Assembly: GCA_021521415.1 (NCBI GenBank)
Contig: JAIQDT010003781.1
Coordinates: 1 to 64,000, forward strand
DNA length: 64,000 nt
Direction of reading: 5' to 3'
DNA from: Bidens hawaiensis
Taxonomy: Eukaryota > Streptophyta > Magnoliopsida > Asterales > Asteraceae
Shown here: positions 11,949 through 22,909 of the stretch, piece by piece
Numbering within the stretch: the stretch's first letter is position 1
Layout: every line of letters starts with the position of its first letter
Made by a program: the position numbers and the translations under genes
Notes under the pieces: generated by a model
Database searches by the model: none
Told to the model about the DNA's origin: nothing
Seen by the model: the letters and a program-made list of their open reading frames with translations, nothing else

Positions 11949-13193
11949 ATGGACCAAAACCACTTGATGTTTTTACTTTCCTTAATCTTTATACTTTTCA
12001 TCTCATCCAACGTTGTCAATGCTGCTTCATTCTCTGTCGGCGGCGGTGTCGGAGTCGGCGTAGGCGGCGGCGGTGTTAATATTAACTATAATCCAAATCC
12101 AAACCCAAATCCAGTATATTCTTCAAATCTCAAAAATGCCTATATTGCCCTTCAAGCCTGGAAGTCAGCCATTAAATCCGACCCGAAAGGGTTACTGAAC
12201 TCATGGGTCGGGTCAAATGTGTGTGCTTACAAAGGTGTCTTTTGTGCAGATCCGAGTGGTGAAACGGGTGATCCGGACCCGGATCCGTATGAACCGGTGG
12301 TTGCAGGTATAGATCTTAACCATGGGAACCTCGAGGGTATTTTGGTAAAAGAGCTATCTTTACTCACAGACTTATCACTTCTACATCTCAACAGCAATAG
12401 ATTCACAGGCACTGTTCCAAACACGTTAAAAGACCTTTTTGCCCTCACTGAACTTGACCTTAGTAATAACCAGTTTACCGGATCATTTCCATTAATAACC
12501 CTTCAAATCCCAAATCTTTTGTATTTAGACCTTAGGTTTAATTCATTTACAGGACCAATCCCTCAAGATTTGTTTAATAAAAATTTAGATGCAATTTTCT
12601 TGAACAATAACTTTTTTTCCGGTGAGATTCCGCAAAATTTAGCGAATTCGCCTGCTTCGGTTATTAATTTGGCGAATAATAAGCTTACGGGTAATATCCC
12701 GGTTAGTTTCGGGTACTCTAGTCCGAAATTGAAGGAGATTTTGTTTATGAAAAATCAGTTAACCGGGTGTATACCGCAAGGGATTGGGATGTGGTCGGAT
12801 GTACAAGTGTTTGACGCGAGTTTTAACTCGTTGATGGGTCATTTGCCCGATACGATTTCGTGTTTGGAGGATATTGAGGTGTTGAATGTCGCGCATAATA
12901 AGTTATCGGGTGAGTTACCGGATTTGGTTTGCGAGTTGCGAAGTTTGTTGAAGTTGAGTGTCGCGTATAATTTTATATCCGGGTTTAGTGCACAATGTGC
13001 TAAGTTGTATGATATAAATGTCGGGGTTGATATCGCGTTGAATTGTATACCCGGGTTGGCGATGCAACGACCCGAACCCGATTGTGATACGGTCCCGGGT
13101 GGTGGGTTAAGTTGTCTTAGAATTCCATCTATTAGGCCTCTTGCTTGTGGGGCATTGTTACAATCTTTAAGTGTAAATTCATCAGCCCCTTGA
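11949..13193 (+). CDS. Secreted leucine-rich-repeat protein, At4g06744/LRX-like without extensin domain
   Basis: Intronless gene for 414 aa. The ATG at 11949 was chosen over the upstream in-frame ATG at 11793 because it opens directly into a signal peptide (hydrophobic residues 6-24, likely cleavage after NVVNA). The 52 codons before it are Lys/His-rich low complexity. Residues 30-56 are Gly/Val-rich and then an (Asn-Pro)n run. Residues 62-100 form the N-terminal LRR cap (ALQAWKSAI, WVGSNVCAYKGVFC). About ten plant-type LRRs (LxxLxLxxNxFTGxIP) fill 120-365. A Cys-containing tail with PEPDC and LSCLRIP follows. This architecture matches the LRR part of leucine-rich-repeat extensins and the At4g06744 family, which lack the extensin tail. 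It probably acts in the cell wall or apoplast; its ligand is unknown. An AATAAA lies at 13507. Confidence 0.92.
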   Translation: MDQNHLMFLLSLIFILFISSNVVNAASFSVGGGVGVGVGGGGVNINYNPNPNPNPVYSSNLKNAYIALQAWKSAIKSDPKGLLNSWVGSNVCAYKGVFCADPSGETGDPDPDPYEPVVAGIDLNHGNLEGILVKELSLLTDLSLLHLNSNRFTGTVPNTLKDLFALTELDLSNNQFTGSFPLITLQIPNLLYLDLRFNSFTGPIPQDLFNKNLDAIFLNNNFFSGEIPQNLANSPASVINLANNKLTGNIPVSFGYSSPKLKEILFMKNQLTGCIPQGIGMWSDVQVFDASFNSLMGHLPDTISCLEDIEVLNVAHNKLSGELPDLVCELRSLLKLSVAYNFISGFSAQCAKLYDINVGVDIALNCIPGLAMQRPEPDCDTVPGGGLSCLRIPSIRPLACGALLQSLSVNSSAP

Positions 13194-13818
13194 GTTATAA
13201 GTTGTTCAAGAAATCTTGAATGTTTAGATGATTTGGACGAAAATACCCTTGGAAATGTTGAGGAGTAGAGGTTTTGTTGGGGGTAATATGGGAAAGATTG
13301 TTACTTATATGTAATTATTGTTTGTGGTTGTATGGATATTGGATAACACATGTTTTTAAGAAAGATTTAGTGATTTGGTACAGTATTTGACCAGCATTAT
13401 TAATGGAGGTTAACTATTTATTTAGTTATTTATTTATTTTATTATAGCAACTTAGCAAGTGTTCTAGTTTTATATTACATTTTTTTTTATTTTGGTTACA
13501 AAGTTGAATAAATGACATATTTACATCAGCAAATCAGCATATCCATTAATATATGTTTTATCTTTAAATGTCACAATTTAGCATGATGTAACAGTAGAAA
13601 AGGCATGTGAGACCTATTTGGCGGTATTCATAATTTGTTTATCTGCTTTTGATTTCATTAGTAGAACTAACATGTGAGTTGAGCACACACTCGTTGACTC
13701 AATACTAGCATTGTTTAATTGAGTGAGTCGAGCCATCGTTGATCTATGCAAGTCTAGACTAGACAATAACAAATTGCCAATGCCAACTAAGCTTGATAAA
13801 CTAGGCCGGTCGGGTGGG
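13194..13818. other. LRR gene 3' flank
   Basis: Probable 3' UTR followed by AT-rich DNA. There is an AATAAA at 13507-13512. No other gene is recognised before the retrotransposon. Confidence 0.5.
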
Positions 13819-13941
13819 ACTGGTGAAGAGGTATGCACCCGCCTTAACATCGAGCGGGGCGGGTCAACCCACAAGATATAGACAAGAGGCTTGAAATCAG
13901 GATGTCATGAAGACACAAAGCCAAAACCTATGCGCGTGACG

Positions 13942-14121
13942 CATATCACATATGCTCACGCATATCACATATGCTCACGCATCGCATATGCTCACGCATC
14001 GCATATGCTCACGCATCACATATGCTCACGCATATCACATCTGCGCGTGGCGCATATCACATATGCTCACGCATATTACATATGCTTGCGCATATCACAT
14101 GCTCACGCATATCACATCTGC
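13942..14121 (+). repeat. Minisatellite in the LTR (CATATGCTCACGCAT units)
   Basis: About ten imperfect copies of a 15-19-bp unit built around ATATGCTCACGCAT and ATCACATATGC. The same array recurs in the 3' LTR at 20866-21045 with one unit fewer. The open frames rich in Tyr-Ala-His across it in three phases are products of the repeat, not genes. It lies in the U3 part, upstream of the TATA box, so it may act as a promoter module; that is inference. Confidence 0.85.
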
Positions 14122-14506
14122 GCATGAAACATCTGCGCGTGAGAATAAAGAGAAGACCTCGCGCATCCCCAGGATAGGCGCATATCACACATGCACACAA
14201 TCAACCACGTCCTTATCCAAATCAGGATAAGGACAACCATGATTGTGCTCATCAGACAACCTTTCAGAATGTATCTTTTAAGGAATAAAGAATATGCTGA
14301 TGTTGACAGCTGCCAATGAAGGATGGACAACTCAGCAAAGCCCATGTGCTACCACGTGATGGCACATGGGTCAGGTAAAATACCTTGGTCAGAGAATAAT
14401 CAATAAAAAAGCACCAGGTGTCCTAAGTACACGTGGCGCGAAGCAATAGGAGGAGGCCAAAAAGGCCTTAATTGGGTCTGAGCCCAATCATTGGAAACCC
14501 TAATAC

Positions 14507-14514
14507 TATAAATA
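14507..14514 (+). promoter_or_regulatory. TATA box of the 5' LTR
   Basis: TATAAATA, conserved in the 3' LTR at 21419-21426. It would place the U3/R boundary near 14540. Confidence 0.6.
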
Positions 14515-14789
14515 CCACACCACCTCCACAGTGGGAGGTAAGCAAGAAAATACATTCTAAGTCCTTACTCATTTTCACATTCTCATTATCTTCTCCTGCA
14601 ATATCTTATTCTCACACCGGAGGGTTACCCCAAAGAGGACCCCTCTGTCCCTTTCTGAGGGGTAAGTTCACGGTGCTGTTCGTTTTGTAGGTGGAAGAAC
14701 TCATATTCCGGAAAACCATCGGTGATATAGCACACTCACACCCGAGGAACGTAGATCGAATACAAGTAAATCGATTCACGCTTCTTTAT

Positions 14790-14803
14790 TGGCGCCATCA
14801 CCT
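14790..14803 (+). other. Primer binding site
   Basis: TGGCGCC directly after the 5' LTR matches the 3' end complement of the tRNA(Asp) primer used by many Athila/Tat elements; the match weakens after the first 7-8 bases. Confidence 0.55.
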
Positions 14804-14857
14804 GTTACAACGGCAACAAAACCACTATCTCATCAGTTCTCTCTGAAAATCTTCACC

Positions 14858-16225
14858 ATGGTTTCCGGTGTTCGAAACAATGATCAAGTTCTGGAGGATA
14901 ATGAGCTTGAGGATGTTAATGAGGGACATCAGGTTCTGAGGGCGCCGCGTGACACTGCGCGCACCACCAGTAACCACCCCTTCAACACAACACCTCATAG
15001 CTAGACTGAAACTCCTCCAGACGATCTCACGTTCCAAAATCTAACTGGTACAAAACAAAAGGGACCAATGGGTTCAGAAGTTGAAACCAATGACCCTAAA
15101 GAATGGCTCATAAACGAACAACAGCGTTTAATGGACAAATACAATGAGCTGATAAAACACAAAAAGTTAGCCGACTTAACACAAAGGCTCGCATTTGATA
15201 AACAAACCATTCAGAGAACAACAAAAAAGGCGCGTGCGCAGGAAGACGGTCATTCTGTTCACACCGAACACGCTGATATTAGTGATGATGAAGAGGTGCA
15301 CAGCATGAGGAAGACGCGAGATACTCATGCGGGAGGTTCACAGCTTCGCGCACACATGAACATAGCACCTGGAGCCAAAGCCGATATGGATCTATACACA
15401 CCATACAACCCACAAGCGAAAGAGCAAGTGGACGTAACCACACCATATAGGCCAGCCATCTTGGTAAAACATTCAAAATTCACTGAGTGCATTGCAAAGG
15501 CTCCCATTCAACACAAAACCAAGATGCCAAGCGGTTTAGGCAAGTACGATGGTACAACAGATCCATATGATTTCTTACAAGGTTTTTACAACACTGGAAA
15601 CCTAGAAAGCTGGACGATGCCAACATGGTGTCACATGTTTGCTCGCTGCCTCACGGGCGCAGCGCGTGTCTGGTTCGAAAGCTTGCCGACAGGACAAATC
15701 GATGGGTTCGAAGAGCTATTGGAAAAGTTCCAGGCTCACTTTGTACAGCAGCGCAGACACACGCGCGACCCCGATGACATCATGCACTGCGTGCGCAGGA
15801 TTGATGAAACCATTGAGGACTACATAACTCGTTTCAATCAGGAATCTCTTGCAATTGGAGGCATTACTGAACAACTCTTGCGCGTTGCCTTCATACAAGG
15901 TGCGCGCAGTGATCAACTCCGCAGAGCTCTCGTGAGCAGAGAAGGCATGCCAACCACTTGGGCTAAGCTTATGGAAGCATCGCGAGTCTTCGCGCGAAAT
16001 GAAAAACAAATTGCCCAAGACAGAGCAAGAGATAGACGGCATCAAACAGAGGCACCACGCAACAATGAAAGGAGGGGCAAACAAAACTCTGTATGGTCCA
16101 GGTTGCAACAAACCAATTATTCTCCCGCAGAAAAGCAAGCGCAACAAAGTTCACCCCAGCCCCAAAAAGACATTCTTAATCGCGGAGAGGGTGACAAGAA
16201 GGAAGGCGGCAAAGAGCCTAATTGA
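14858..16225 (+). pseudogene. Retrotransposon gag (interrupted)
   Basis: The ATG at 14858 sits in a strong context (CACCATGG) and opens MVSGVRNNDQ. The frame meets TAG at 15002-15004 but reads on sensibly in the same frame through the internal Met at 15068 to TGA at 16223-16225. The retrotransposon gag domain is seen around 15600-15800 (TGAARVWFESLP, DGFEELLEKFQAHF). The C-terminal third is rich in Arg, Gln and Glu. The same frame continues past 16225 into the protease, so the TGA probably broke one gag-pol reading frame. The TAG is one C-to-T change from CAG. Confidence 0.85.
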
Positions 16226-17743
16226 CCTCTACCAAGAATATGGACTCCCCTCACCAAAACGCCTTCGCAAGTGTTAAGCACAGAGAATGTCCAGTTTAAA
16301 AGCCCCAGGCCATTACTCCATAAGGGACCACCAAACAGTGACAAATATTGTGAGTTTCACAAATCCACAGGGCACAACACCGATGCATGCCATCATTTGA
16401 AGGATGCAATTGAAAAAGATGTGAAATCAGGCAAGTTGGCTCACCTAGTAAAAAACCCAAGACCAGAGAATGAACAACCAGACGGAGCCTCAGCCAATAA
16501 AAAATTCAAAAGAATCTGTGTAGCTGAAGGAGGAAGGCAAGGGCAAAGATCGAGGAAGAGAAACGCGCAAACCCAAGGGGATTGGCGCGAGCAACAAGTA
16601 ATCTTCCCAAGAATCAGAGGAGGCCCGTCCATCAGCAGTCCTCTAGTCATCACTGCACACATCGCTCATTATGAGGTGTCAAAAGTCCTGGTGGACACCG
16701 GTAGTGAATCAGACATCATGTATGAGCAATGTTTCAGGAAGTTGGATCCAGCAGACCAAGCAAGGCTCGAAGTTGTGAATGCACCAATCTCGGGTGTCTC
16801 AAACGAAATTATTCACCCCCTAGGTCAGATACAGTTCGAACTAACTATGGGGGATGAAATGCACAAGCGAGCTGAAATTGTCAACTTCTTGGTCTTGCCC
16901 ACCACTTCATGCCATAATATGATCTTGGGTAGAGGAACGATTGCCCAATTCAATGCCATACCGTCACCAGCGCACGGCGCGTTGGGGTTCCCAACACCAA
17001 CAGGAGTAACATTTGTGTATCGAGATCATTTATGCGCAGTAACAAGTACACCTCGAGAGGGGAGAATGAAGCTTCCAGTGGCAAACAACGCGCCAGAGGA
17101 ATGGATTCTCAACCCAAAATTCCCAGAACAAACAATCACAATCGGAGCTACGATATCAGATGACACAAGGGTGAGAATGAAAAGATTGCTCACAACGTAT
17201 ATATCGGTCTTCGCGTGGCAACATTCTGATATGACTGGGGTCCCGCGAGACCTGGCGCAGCATTCTCTCAACACATTCAAGTCTGTAGAGCCAATTGCTC
17301 AAAAGAAAAGAGTCATGGGAGATGAGAAGGCAAAGGCCATGAATGAGCAAGTAGAAGATCTACTGCGCGCAAATATCATTCGCCCAATACGATACCAAAC
17401 ATGGGTAGCCAATCCTGTGATGGTAAAGAAGAGCAATGGGTCATGGAGAATGTGCATTGATTTCAAGGACCTCAACAAAGCGTGTCCAAAATATTGTTAC
17501 CCCCTCCCAAATATTGATGCGAAGGTGGACTCTGTGGCGCCATTCAAGCTCAAATGTTTCCTGGATGCCTATAAGGGCTATCATCAAATTCAAATGGCAC
17601 CACAGGATGAAGACAAGACTGCTTTCAGAACTGACAAGGGTGTTTTCTGTTACACAAAAATGCCCTTTGGTCTGAAGAATGCAGGAGCCACTTACCAAAG
17701 ACTCATGGATGCAGTTTTCAACGAGCAGATTGGAAAAACTTAG
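16226..17743 (+). pseudogene. Retrotransposon gag end, protease and first part of reverse transcriptase
   Basis: Continues the gag frame. A zinc-knuckle-like motif CEFHKSTGHNTDAC lies near 16346. The aspartic protease motif VDTGSESD (D-T-G-S) lies near 16691. The reverse transcriptase N-terminal half follows from about 17300, with CIDFKDLNKACPK, FLDAYKGYHQI and MPFGLKNAGATYQ. The frame ends at TAG 17741-17743, shortly before the catalytic motif. One A is missing from the A-run at about 17732-17736; the downstream frame begins exactly where reverse transcriptase should continue. This is a one-base deletion, not a natural gene end. Confidence 0.88.
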
Positions 17744-20328
17744 AAGTCTACGTGAATGATTTGGTGATTAAAAGCAGGGAGGAAAAGCAAATGCTCAAAG
17801 ACATCGAAGAAACCCTTCGGCGCCTAAAGGAAGTAAACATGAAGCTCAACCCGAGCAAATGCACATTCGGCGTGGAAGAAGGGAAATTTCTAGGCGTAAT
17901 GGTCACCAACGATGGTTTCAAGGTGAACCCAGAGAAGGTGGAGGCTATTCTCAGCATGCCCTCACCATCCACCATGAAGGAAGTTCAAAAGTTGAATGGT
18001 AGATTGGTATCAATTAACAGGTTCCTAGCGAATCATGCAAGCAAATCTACCCCATTCATTAACATATTGAGAAATTGCCTAAAGAAAAGCCAATTCAAGT
18101 GGACGCCTGAGGCCGAGCAAGCTTTCAGTGAAATAAAAGAATGTCTGATAAACCTGCCTGCGCTCACAGCGCCACTACCTGGCGAAACTCTAACGTTGTA
18201 CCTGTCAGCAGGAGAGCGCGCCATTGGCGCAGTATTGTTGGTGGATCGCAAGGGAATCCAAACACCAATCTATTATGTAAGTCGGGTGCTGACAGATCCT
18301 GAGACGCGCTACACCATCATAGAAAAGTTAGTTTTATCACTAACGCATGCGTCGCGCAAGCTTCACAGATATTTCAATGGTCATCCTATTGAAGTCCTGA
18401 CTGGTTACAACATCCAGCAAGTCTTGCGGCGTCCCGCGCTCTTAGGAAGGCTGACGAAATGGGCGCTGGAATTAGGGGAGCACACGATCACCTATAAGCC
18501 TCGTCCAGCAATCAAGGGACAAGTCTTAGCTGATTTCATCGCAGAAATCCCTGAAGGAAAAGTTGAAGAGGCTCAGCGCGAAGTAGACCCTCCGCAAGCC
18601 AATAATGAAGAAAACGTTTGGAGATTATTCACTGATGGAGCTTCAAACAACGAAGGGTCCGGCGCAGGCCTCAAACTGGTGGATCCAGAAAATCATGAAT
18701 ATACCTACGCAATCAGGTTGGATTTCAAGAGCACCAACAATGAAGCTGAGTATGAAGCCCTGCTGGCTGGATTGCGCATCGCGCACAAGTTCGGAGTTAA
18801 AAAGCTAGAGGCTCATGTAGATTCATACCTGGTAGCAGCACAAGTCAATGGCCTTTATGATGCCAAGGAGAACACCATGCCTCTGTATCTAGAGCAGGTG
18901 AAGAAACTCACTAAACAATTTGACTTTTTCAGAATCATACACATTCCGCGCAGTGAAAATAAGTCCGCCGACGCGCTAAGCAAAATGGCATCAACCAGCT
19001 TCGATCATTTCGGCAAAGATGTCAGGGTGGAAGTAATGAGCAACCCGTCAGTGGGAGCGAAGTCTGTCCTTGTAAATCATACAACACCTTCATCATGGAT
19101 AACTCCAATAATGGAATTCTTGAAGGAGGGAAAGGTACCAGATGATCGCGCACATGCGAGGAAGATAAGACATAAGTCGCAGAACTACGAACTGCTTGAT
19201 GGTACGTTATATCGACGCTCTTATCTTGGACCGCTCATGAAATGCCTAGACGCTGAAGAAGCAAGCTATGTGATCAGAGAGATACACGAAGGAATCTGTG
19301 GAATACATGCTGGCCCGCGCATGGTGGTTGCCAAGGCAATGAACGCAGGTTACTATTGGCCAGGCATGTACTTGGACGCGTTAAAAGAAATCCAAAAATG
19401 CAAAGCGTGTCAGAGCTATGCGCCAAACACCATGCGGCCAAAGAACAACTTGATTCCGGTGACCTCTGCATGGCCTTTCCACAAGTGGGCAATCGATATT
19501 GTGGGTCCCTTACCGCAAGCACCAGGGCGAGTAAAGTTTTTGGTAGTGGTAGTAGACTATTTCACAAAATGGGTTGAAGCCAAGCCACTGGCAAAAATCA
19601 CAGCTGAGGCAATGAAGCAGTTTATTTGGAGCCACATCGTATGCCGTTTTGGCCTGCCCATGGAAATCGTGAGCGACAATGGCAAACAATTCACTGACAG
19701 GAAGATATCCAGTTGGCTCAAGGAATTGCGCATCAACCAGGTCTTCACTTCAGTATACCACCCTCAAGGGAATGGCCAAGTGGAGCGCGCGAACCAAAGC
19801 TTGCTAAATGGGCTGAAGAAAAGGTTAGAGGGAGAGTCCCATGCATGGGTTGAAGAGTTACCTAATGTCCTGTGGGCGCACAGGACATTAACCAAAACCA
19901 ACAATGGCGAGTCCCCGTTCAGCCTAACCTATGGAACGGAGGCTATGATTCCAGCAGAGATTGGATGCCCATCCTATAGAGGGCTCATGATGAGTAAGAC
20001 GGATAACGAGCGCGAAAGGAGGTTGGATCTCAATTTACTTGAAGGGCGCAGAGAGGCGGCTATTATCAGTGAAGCCAAATACAAGAAAAAACTAGAAAAA
20101 TATTACAATCAGCGCGTGAAAGAATGCCACTTCAAGAAGAATGATTTTGTCCTGCGGAACAATGAAGCTAGTCGCGCAATACCCCCGGGAAAGATGTCTC
20201 CTAACTGGGAGGGACCTTATCAAGTCTCGGAAGAATTGGGAAAAGGCGCATACGCTTTAAAAGATTTAAATAGAAAGAAGATCCCGCGCACATGGAACGC
20301 AGCACAACTCAGAAAATGTTTCATGTAA
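17744..20328 (+). pseudogene. Retrotransposon RT end, RNase H pair and integrase
   Basis: Open for 858 codons from the ATG at 17752; the homologous reading begins a few codons earlier. The RT catalytic motif reads YVND instead of YVDD, a G-to-A change that should abolish polymerase activity. The RT thumb and connection follow (GKFLGVMVTNDGF), then a degenerate RNase H. An archaeal-type RNase H follows near 18620-19000 (LFTDGASNN, NNEAEYEALLAG, HVDSYLV, SADALSKM). Integrase has the zinc finger (H and H near 19285-19305; C-x2-C near 19400) and an intact D,D-35-E triad with codons at 19495, 19675 and 19783. The stop TAA is at 20326-20328. Confidence 0.9.
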
Positions 20329-20860
20329 AAGTCGTTAAGTTTGTAATCAAGGCTTTTTAAGCCATTATGAATAATGATACGCGCTATTTTTTCTTAATAT
20401 GCGTTCTATTACCTTTTGCATACACGTTTCACACTTCCCTTTATTAATTTTGAGCAATACGACAACATTGTATTGACATCAAACTAAAAATAAAACGAAG
20501 TAAAACATACATGCGCGAGCTTCAAGCTCAAACGCGTTAACGAGTTTTAACTCTAAAACGTCAGGGCCTTAGCCCAACAATATGAGCCTTAGCTCAGGGC
20601 CTTAGCCCAATAATATGAGCCTTAGCTCAAATTACTCATAGCATCCATCCTACGTATTGCGCAGCTGGACCATAAAAATACCTAAGCACAGCTAAGGCAA
20701 AGCACATGCCAAAGCATAGTTGTTAAGGTCTCAGGTCGAGGTCGCGCATGAGATTATAATGGATATCAGAGTAACACATACTGACACGTAAAGGCTAAAA
20801 AAAACTCATTCATAATTCCCTATAATAAATGCGCGATAACGTCGCGCAAAAGAGGAATAA
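20329..20860 (+). repeat. 3' untranslated region of the retrotransposon with palindromic tandem repeats
   Basis: Two 33-bp tandem copies with one mismatch at 20561-20593 and 20594-20626 (each holds GGGCCTTAGCCC and GAGCCTTAGCTC). Upstream are further short palindromes, for example GAGCTTCAAGCTC at 20517-20529. A purine-rich tract AAAAGAGGAA at 20848-20857 is the probable polypurine tract just before the 3' LTR. Confidence 0.7.
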
Positions 20861-21699
20861 TGAAATGCTCACGCATATCACATATGCTCACGCATCGCAT
20901 ATGCTCACGCATCGCATATGCTCACGCATCACATATGCTCACGCATATCACATCTGCGCGTGGCGCATATCACATATGCTCACGCATATTACATATGCTT
21001 GCGCATATCACATGCTCACGCATATCACATCTGCGCATGAAACATCTGCGCGTGAGAATAAAGAGAAGACCTCGCACATCCCTAGGATAGGCGTATATAA
21101 ACATGCACACAATCAACCACGTCCTTATCCAAATCAGGATAAGGACAACCATGATTGTGCTCATCAGACAACCTTCCAGAAGGTATCTTTTAAGGAATAA
21201 AGAATATGCTGATGTTGACAGCTGCCAATGAAGGATGGACAACTCAGCAAAGCCCATGTGCTACCACGTGATGGCACATGGGTCAGGTGAAATACCTTGG
21301 TCAGAGAATAATCAATAAAAAAGCACCAGGTGTCCTAAGTACACGTGGCGCGAAGCAATAGGAGGAGGCCAAAAAGGCCCTAATTGAGTCTGAGCCCAAT
21401 CATTGGAAACCCTAATACTATAAATACCACACCACCTCCACAGTGGGAGGTAAGCAAGAAAATACATTCTAAGTCCTTACTCATTTTCACATTCTCATTA
21501 TCTTCTCCTGCAATATCTTATTCTCACACCGGAGGGTTACCCCAAAGAGGACCCCTCTGTCCCTTTCTGAGGGGTAAGTTCACGGTGCTGTTCGTTTTGT
21601 AGGTGGAAGAACTTTATTCCGGAAAACCATCGGTGATATAGCACACTCACACCCGAGGAACGTAGATCGAATACAAGTAAATCGATCCACGCTTCTTCA
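20861..21699 (+). repeat. 3' LTR
   Basis: Begins TGAAATGCTC and ends CTTCTTCA, followed by the ACTGG duplication. It matches the 5' LTR from the minisatellite to its end. Relative to the 5' LTR it lacks about 126 bp near its start, probably lost by slippage or recombination in the minisatellite. Confidence 0.88.
21419..21426 (+). promoter_or_regulatory. TATA box of the 3' LTR
   Basis: TATAAATA at the position equivalent to 14507-14514; it could drive read-out transcription into the DNA downstream. Confidence 0.5.
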
Positions 21700-21704
21700 A
21701 CTGG

Positions 21705-22909
21705 TAACATGTCAAACAATTGGGTTCGAGTCAATACGAGGTTTAAGAGAAATGTGGGTTAGGGTTAAAATGGTCCGTTTTATTTTTAAATATCATTTTG
21801 GGTCTGGTCAAACTAAGTTCCAACTAAAATGGAGTCGTGTCCAAATGAGTCTTGAAAAAATGTATCAAAATTAGTTTTAACTTAATTTTGTATTGCGGTT
21901 AGCGGCGACAGTTGGGGTGGTTGTGCAACAATTGTGGAGATGATTATGTGGTAGTCTCGGGGTAGCGATGGTGGTGGAGGCGGTGATAATGGTGGCATGT
22001 CGGTGATAGCATGAACAACCACAATGGAGAGGCGGCAGTCGCTAAGGCGGCATTTGTGGTGCCACATGAAAGCGAGTATATGGTCTACAGAAAATGATAA
22101 AACATTTGTCACAAATGGTGCTAAACTGATTTGGATCCTTTGCCGATCTTTTGACACATATTCTTAACCCAGATTGGCCTGTTGTTAGTTTGAAATGACC
22201 TAAATAAACTCATACACATTTTTTTTGTTGAAATCAGTTCATTTTTTATCGAATGGGTTATGATTGCCTCCTATACTACCAACATATACGAAAAATGAAG
22301 GATGACAATCCATTATAGCAAGTTACCTTCAACTTGAACTCAACTCTAAAGTTTATACGAACCAGCTAGCTCGAAATTACACACAAGTTCCTAGCAAGCT
22401 AATTCCGAACGAATTCCGAGACATGAATCAATCATCCTTACACTAGTCACCACATATGCAAATCATGTAAAACAATGTTTGACAGCAAGAGACAAACCAA
22501 TGTTACATTCATGTGAGGAAAATAAAGAATGGATTATAACTTTTAGAGTATCTTTGTTGCTGATTCAGAGTCACATGCTAGTTTGTTATGAGACAAATAC
22601 TGACCTTTCAAGAGAAGCTGTCAATAATTATTTGATAATTCAGAGTATTTAGAAATTAGAAGAGCGTCGATCACCAAAGTCACATGTCAAGGGTCATTGT
22701 GTCAATTTCACAGTTTGTCACTTCTATAGTTCTATTTAATAAGTTGATAGGCTTGACCAATTAACTTTATTACACCCCGCCCCCACAGGGTACATTTCTC
22801 TAATCATCGTGTCGAATCAAATTATCTAAAAACAAGTGTGAAAATATTAATTCATGACAAGTAAATAAATACAGTATCAAAACCGGTAGGTTAAACAATT
22901 CCACGTGTC
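21705..22909. other. Intergenic, nothing recognised
   Basis: Includes a GGTGG-rich patch near 21910-22060. I see no gene and no clear element boundary. Confidence 0.4.

Larger units (their letters stand above)
13824..14788 (+). repeat. 5' LTR
   Basis: Begins TGAAGAGG directly after the ACTGG duplication and ends CTTCTTTA just before the primer binding site; the 3' LTR has CTTCTTCA at the same place, so the usual terminal CA has mutated here. It is about 126 bp longer than the 3' LTR because its first part (13828 to about 13950) has no counterpart there. The start at 13824 rests on the TSD match, since the first bases cannot be aligned to the 3' LTR beyond TGAA. Confidence 0.75.
13819..21704 (+). 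mobile_element. Ty3/gypsy LTR retrotransposon, Tat/Retand type, inactivated
   Basis: Full-length element flanked by the 5-bp duplication ACTGG (13819-13823 and 21700-21704). Order: 5' LTR, primer binding site, gag, protease, reverse transcriptase, degenerate RNase H, archaeal-type RNase H, integrase, 3' tandem repeats, 3' LTR. The second RNase H and the gag/protease wording place it in the Tat lineage. By hand count the alignable LTR parts differ at about 14 of 670 positions (about 98 percent identity), so insertion is fairly recent. It can no longer be autonomous: the coding frame carries stops at 15002 and 16223, a frameshift near 17732, and YVND in place of the RT YVDD motif. Confidence 0.93.

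Noticed and set aside
13891..14230. Three overlapping open frames rich in Tyr-Ala-His
   Set aside because: They are the three phases of the LTR minisatellite and recur in the 3' LTR; no protein is implied.
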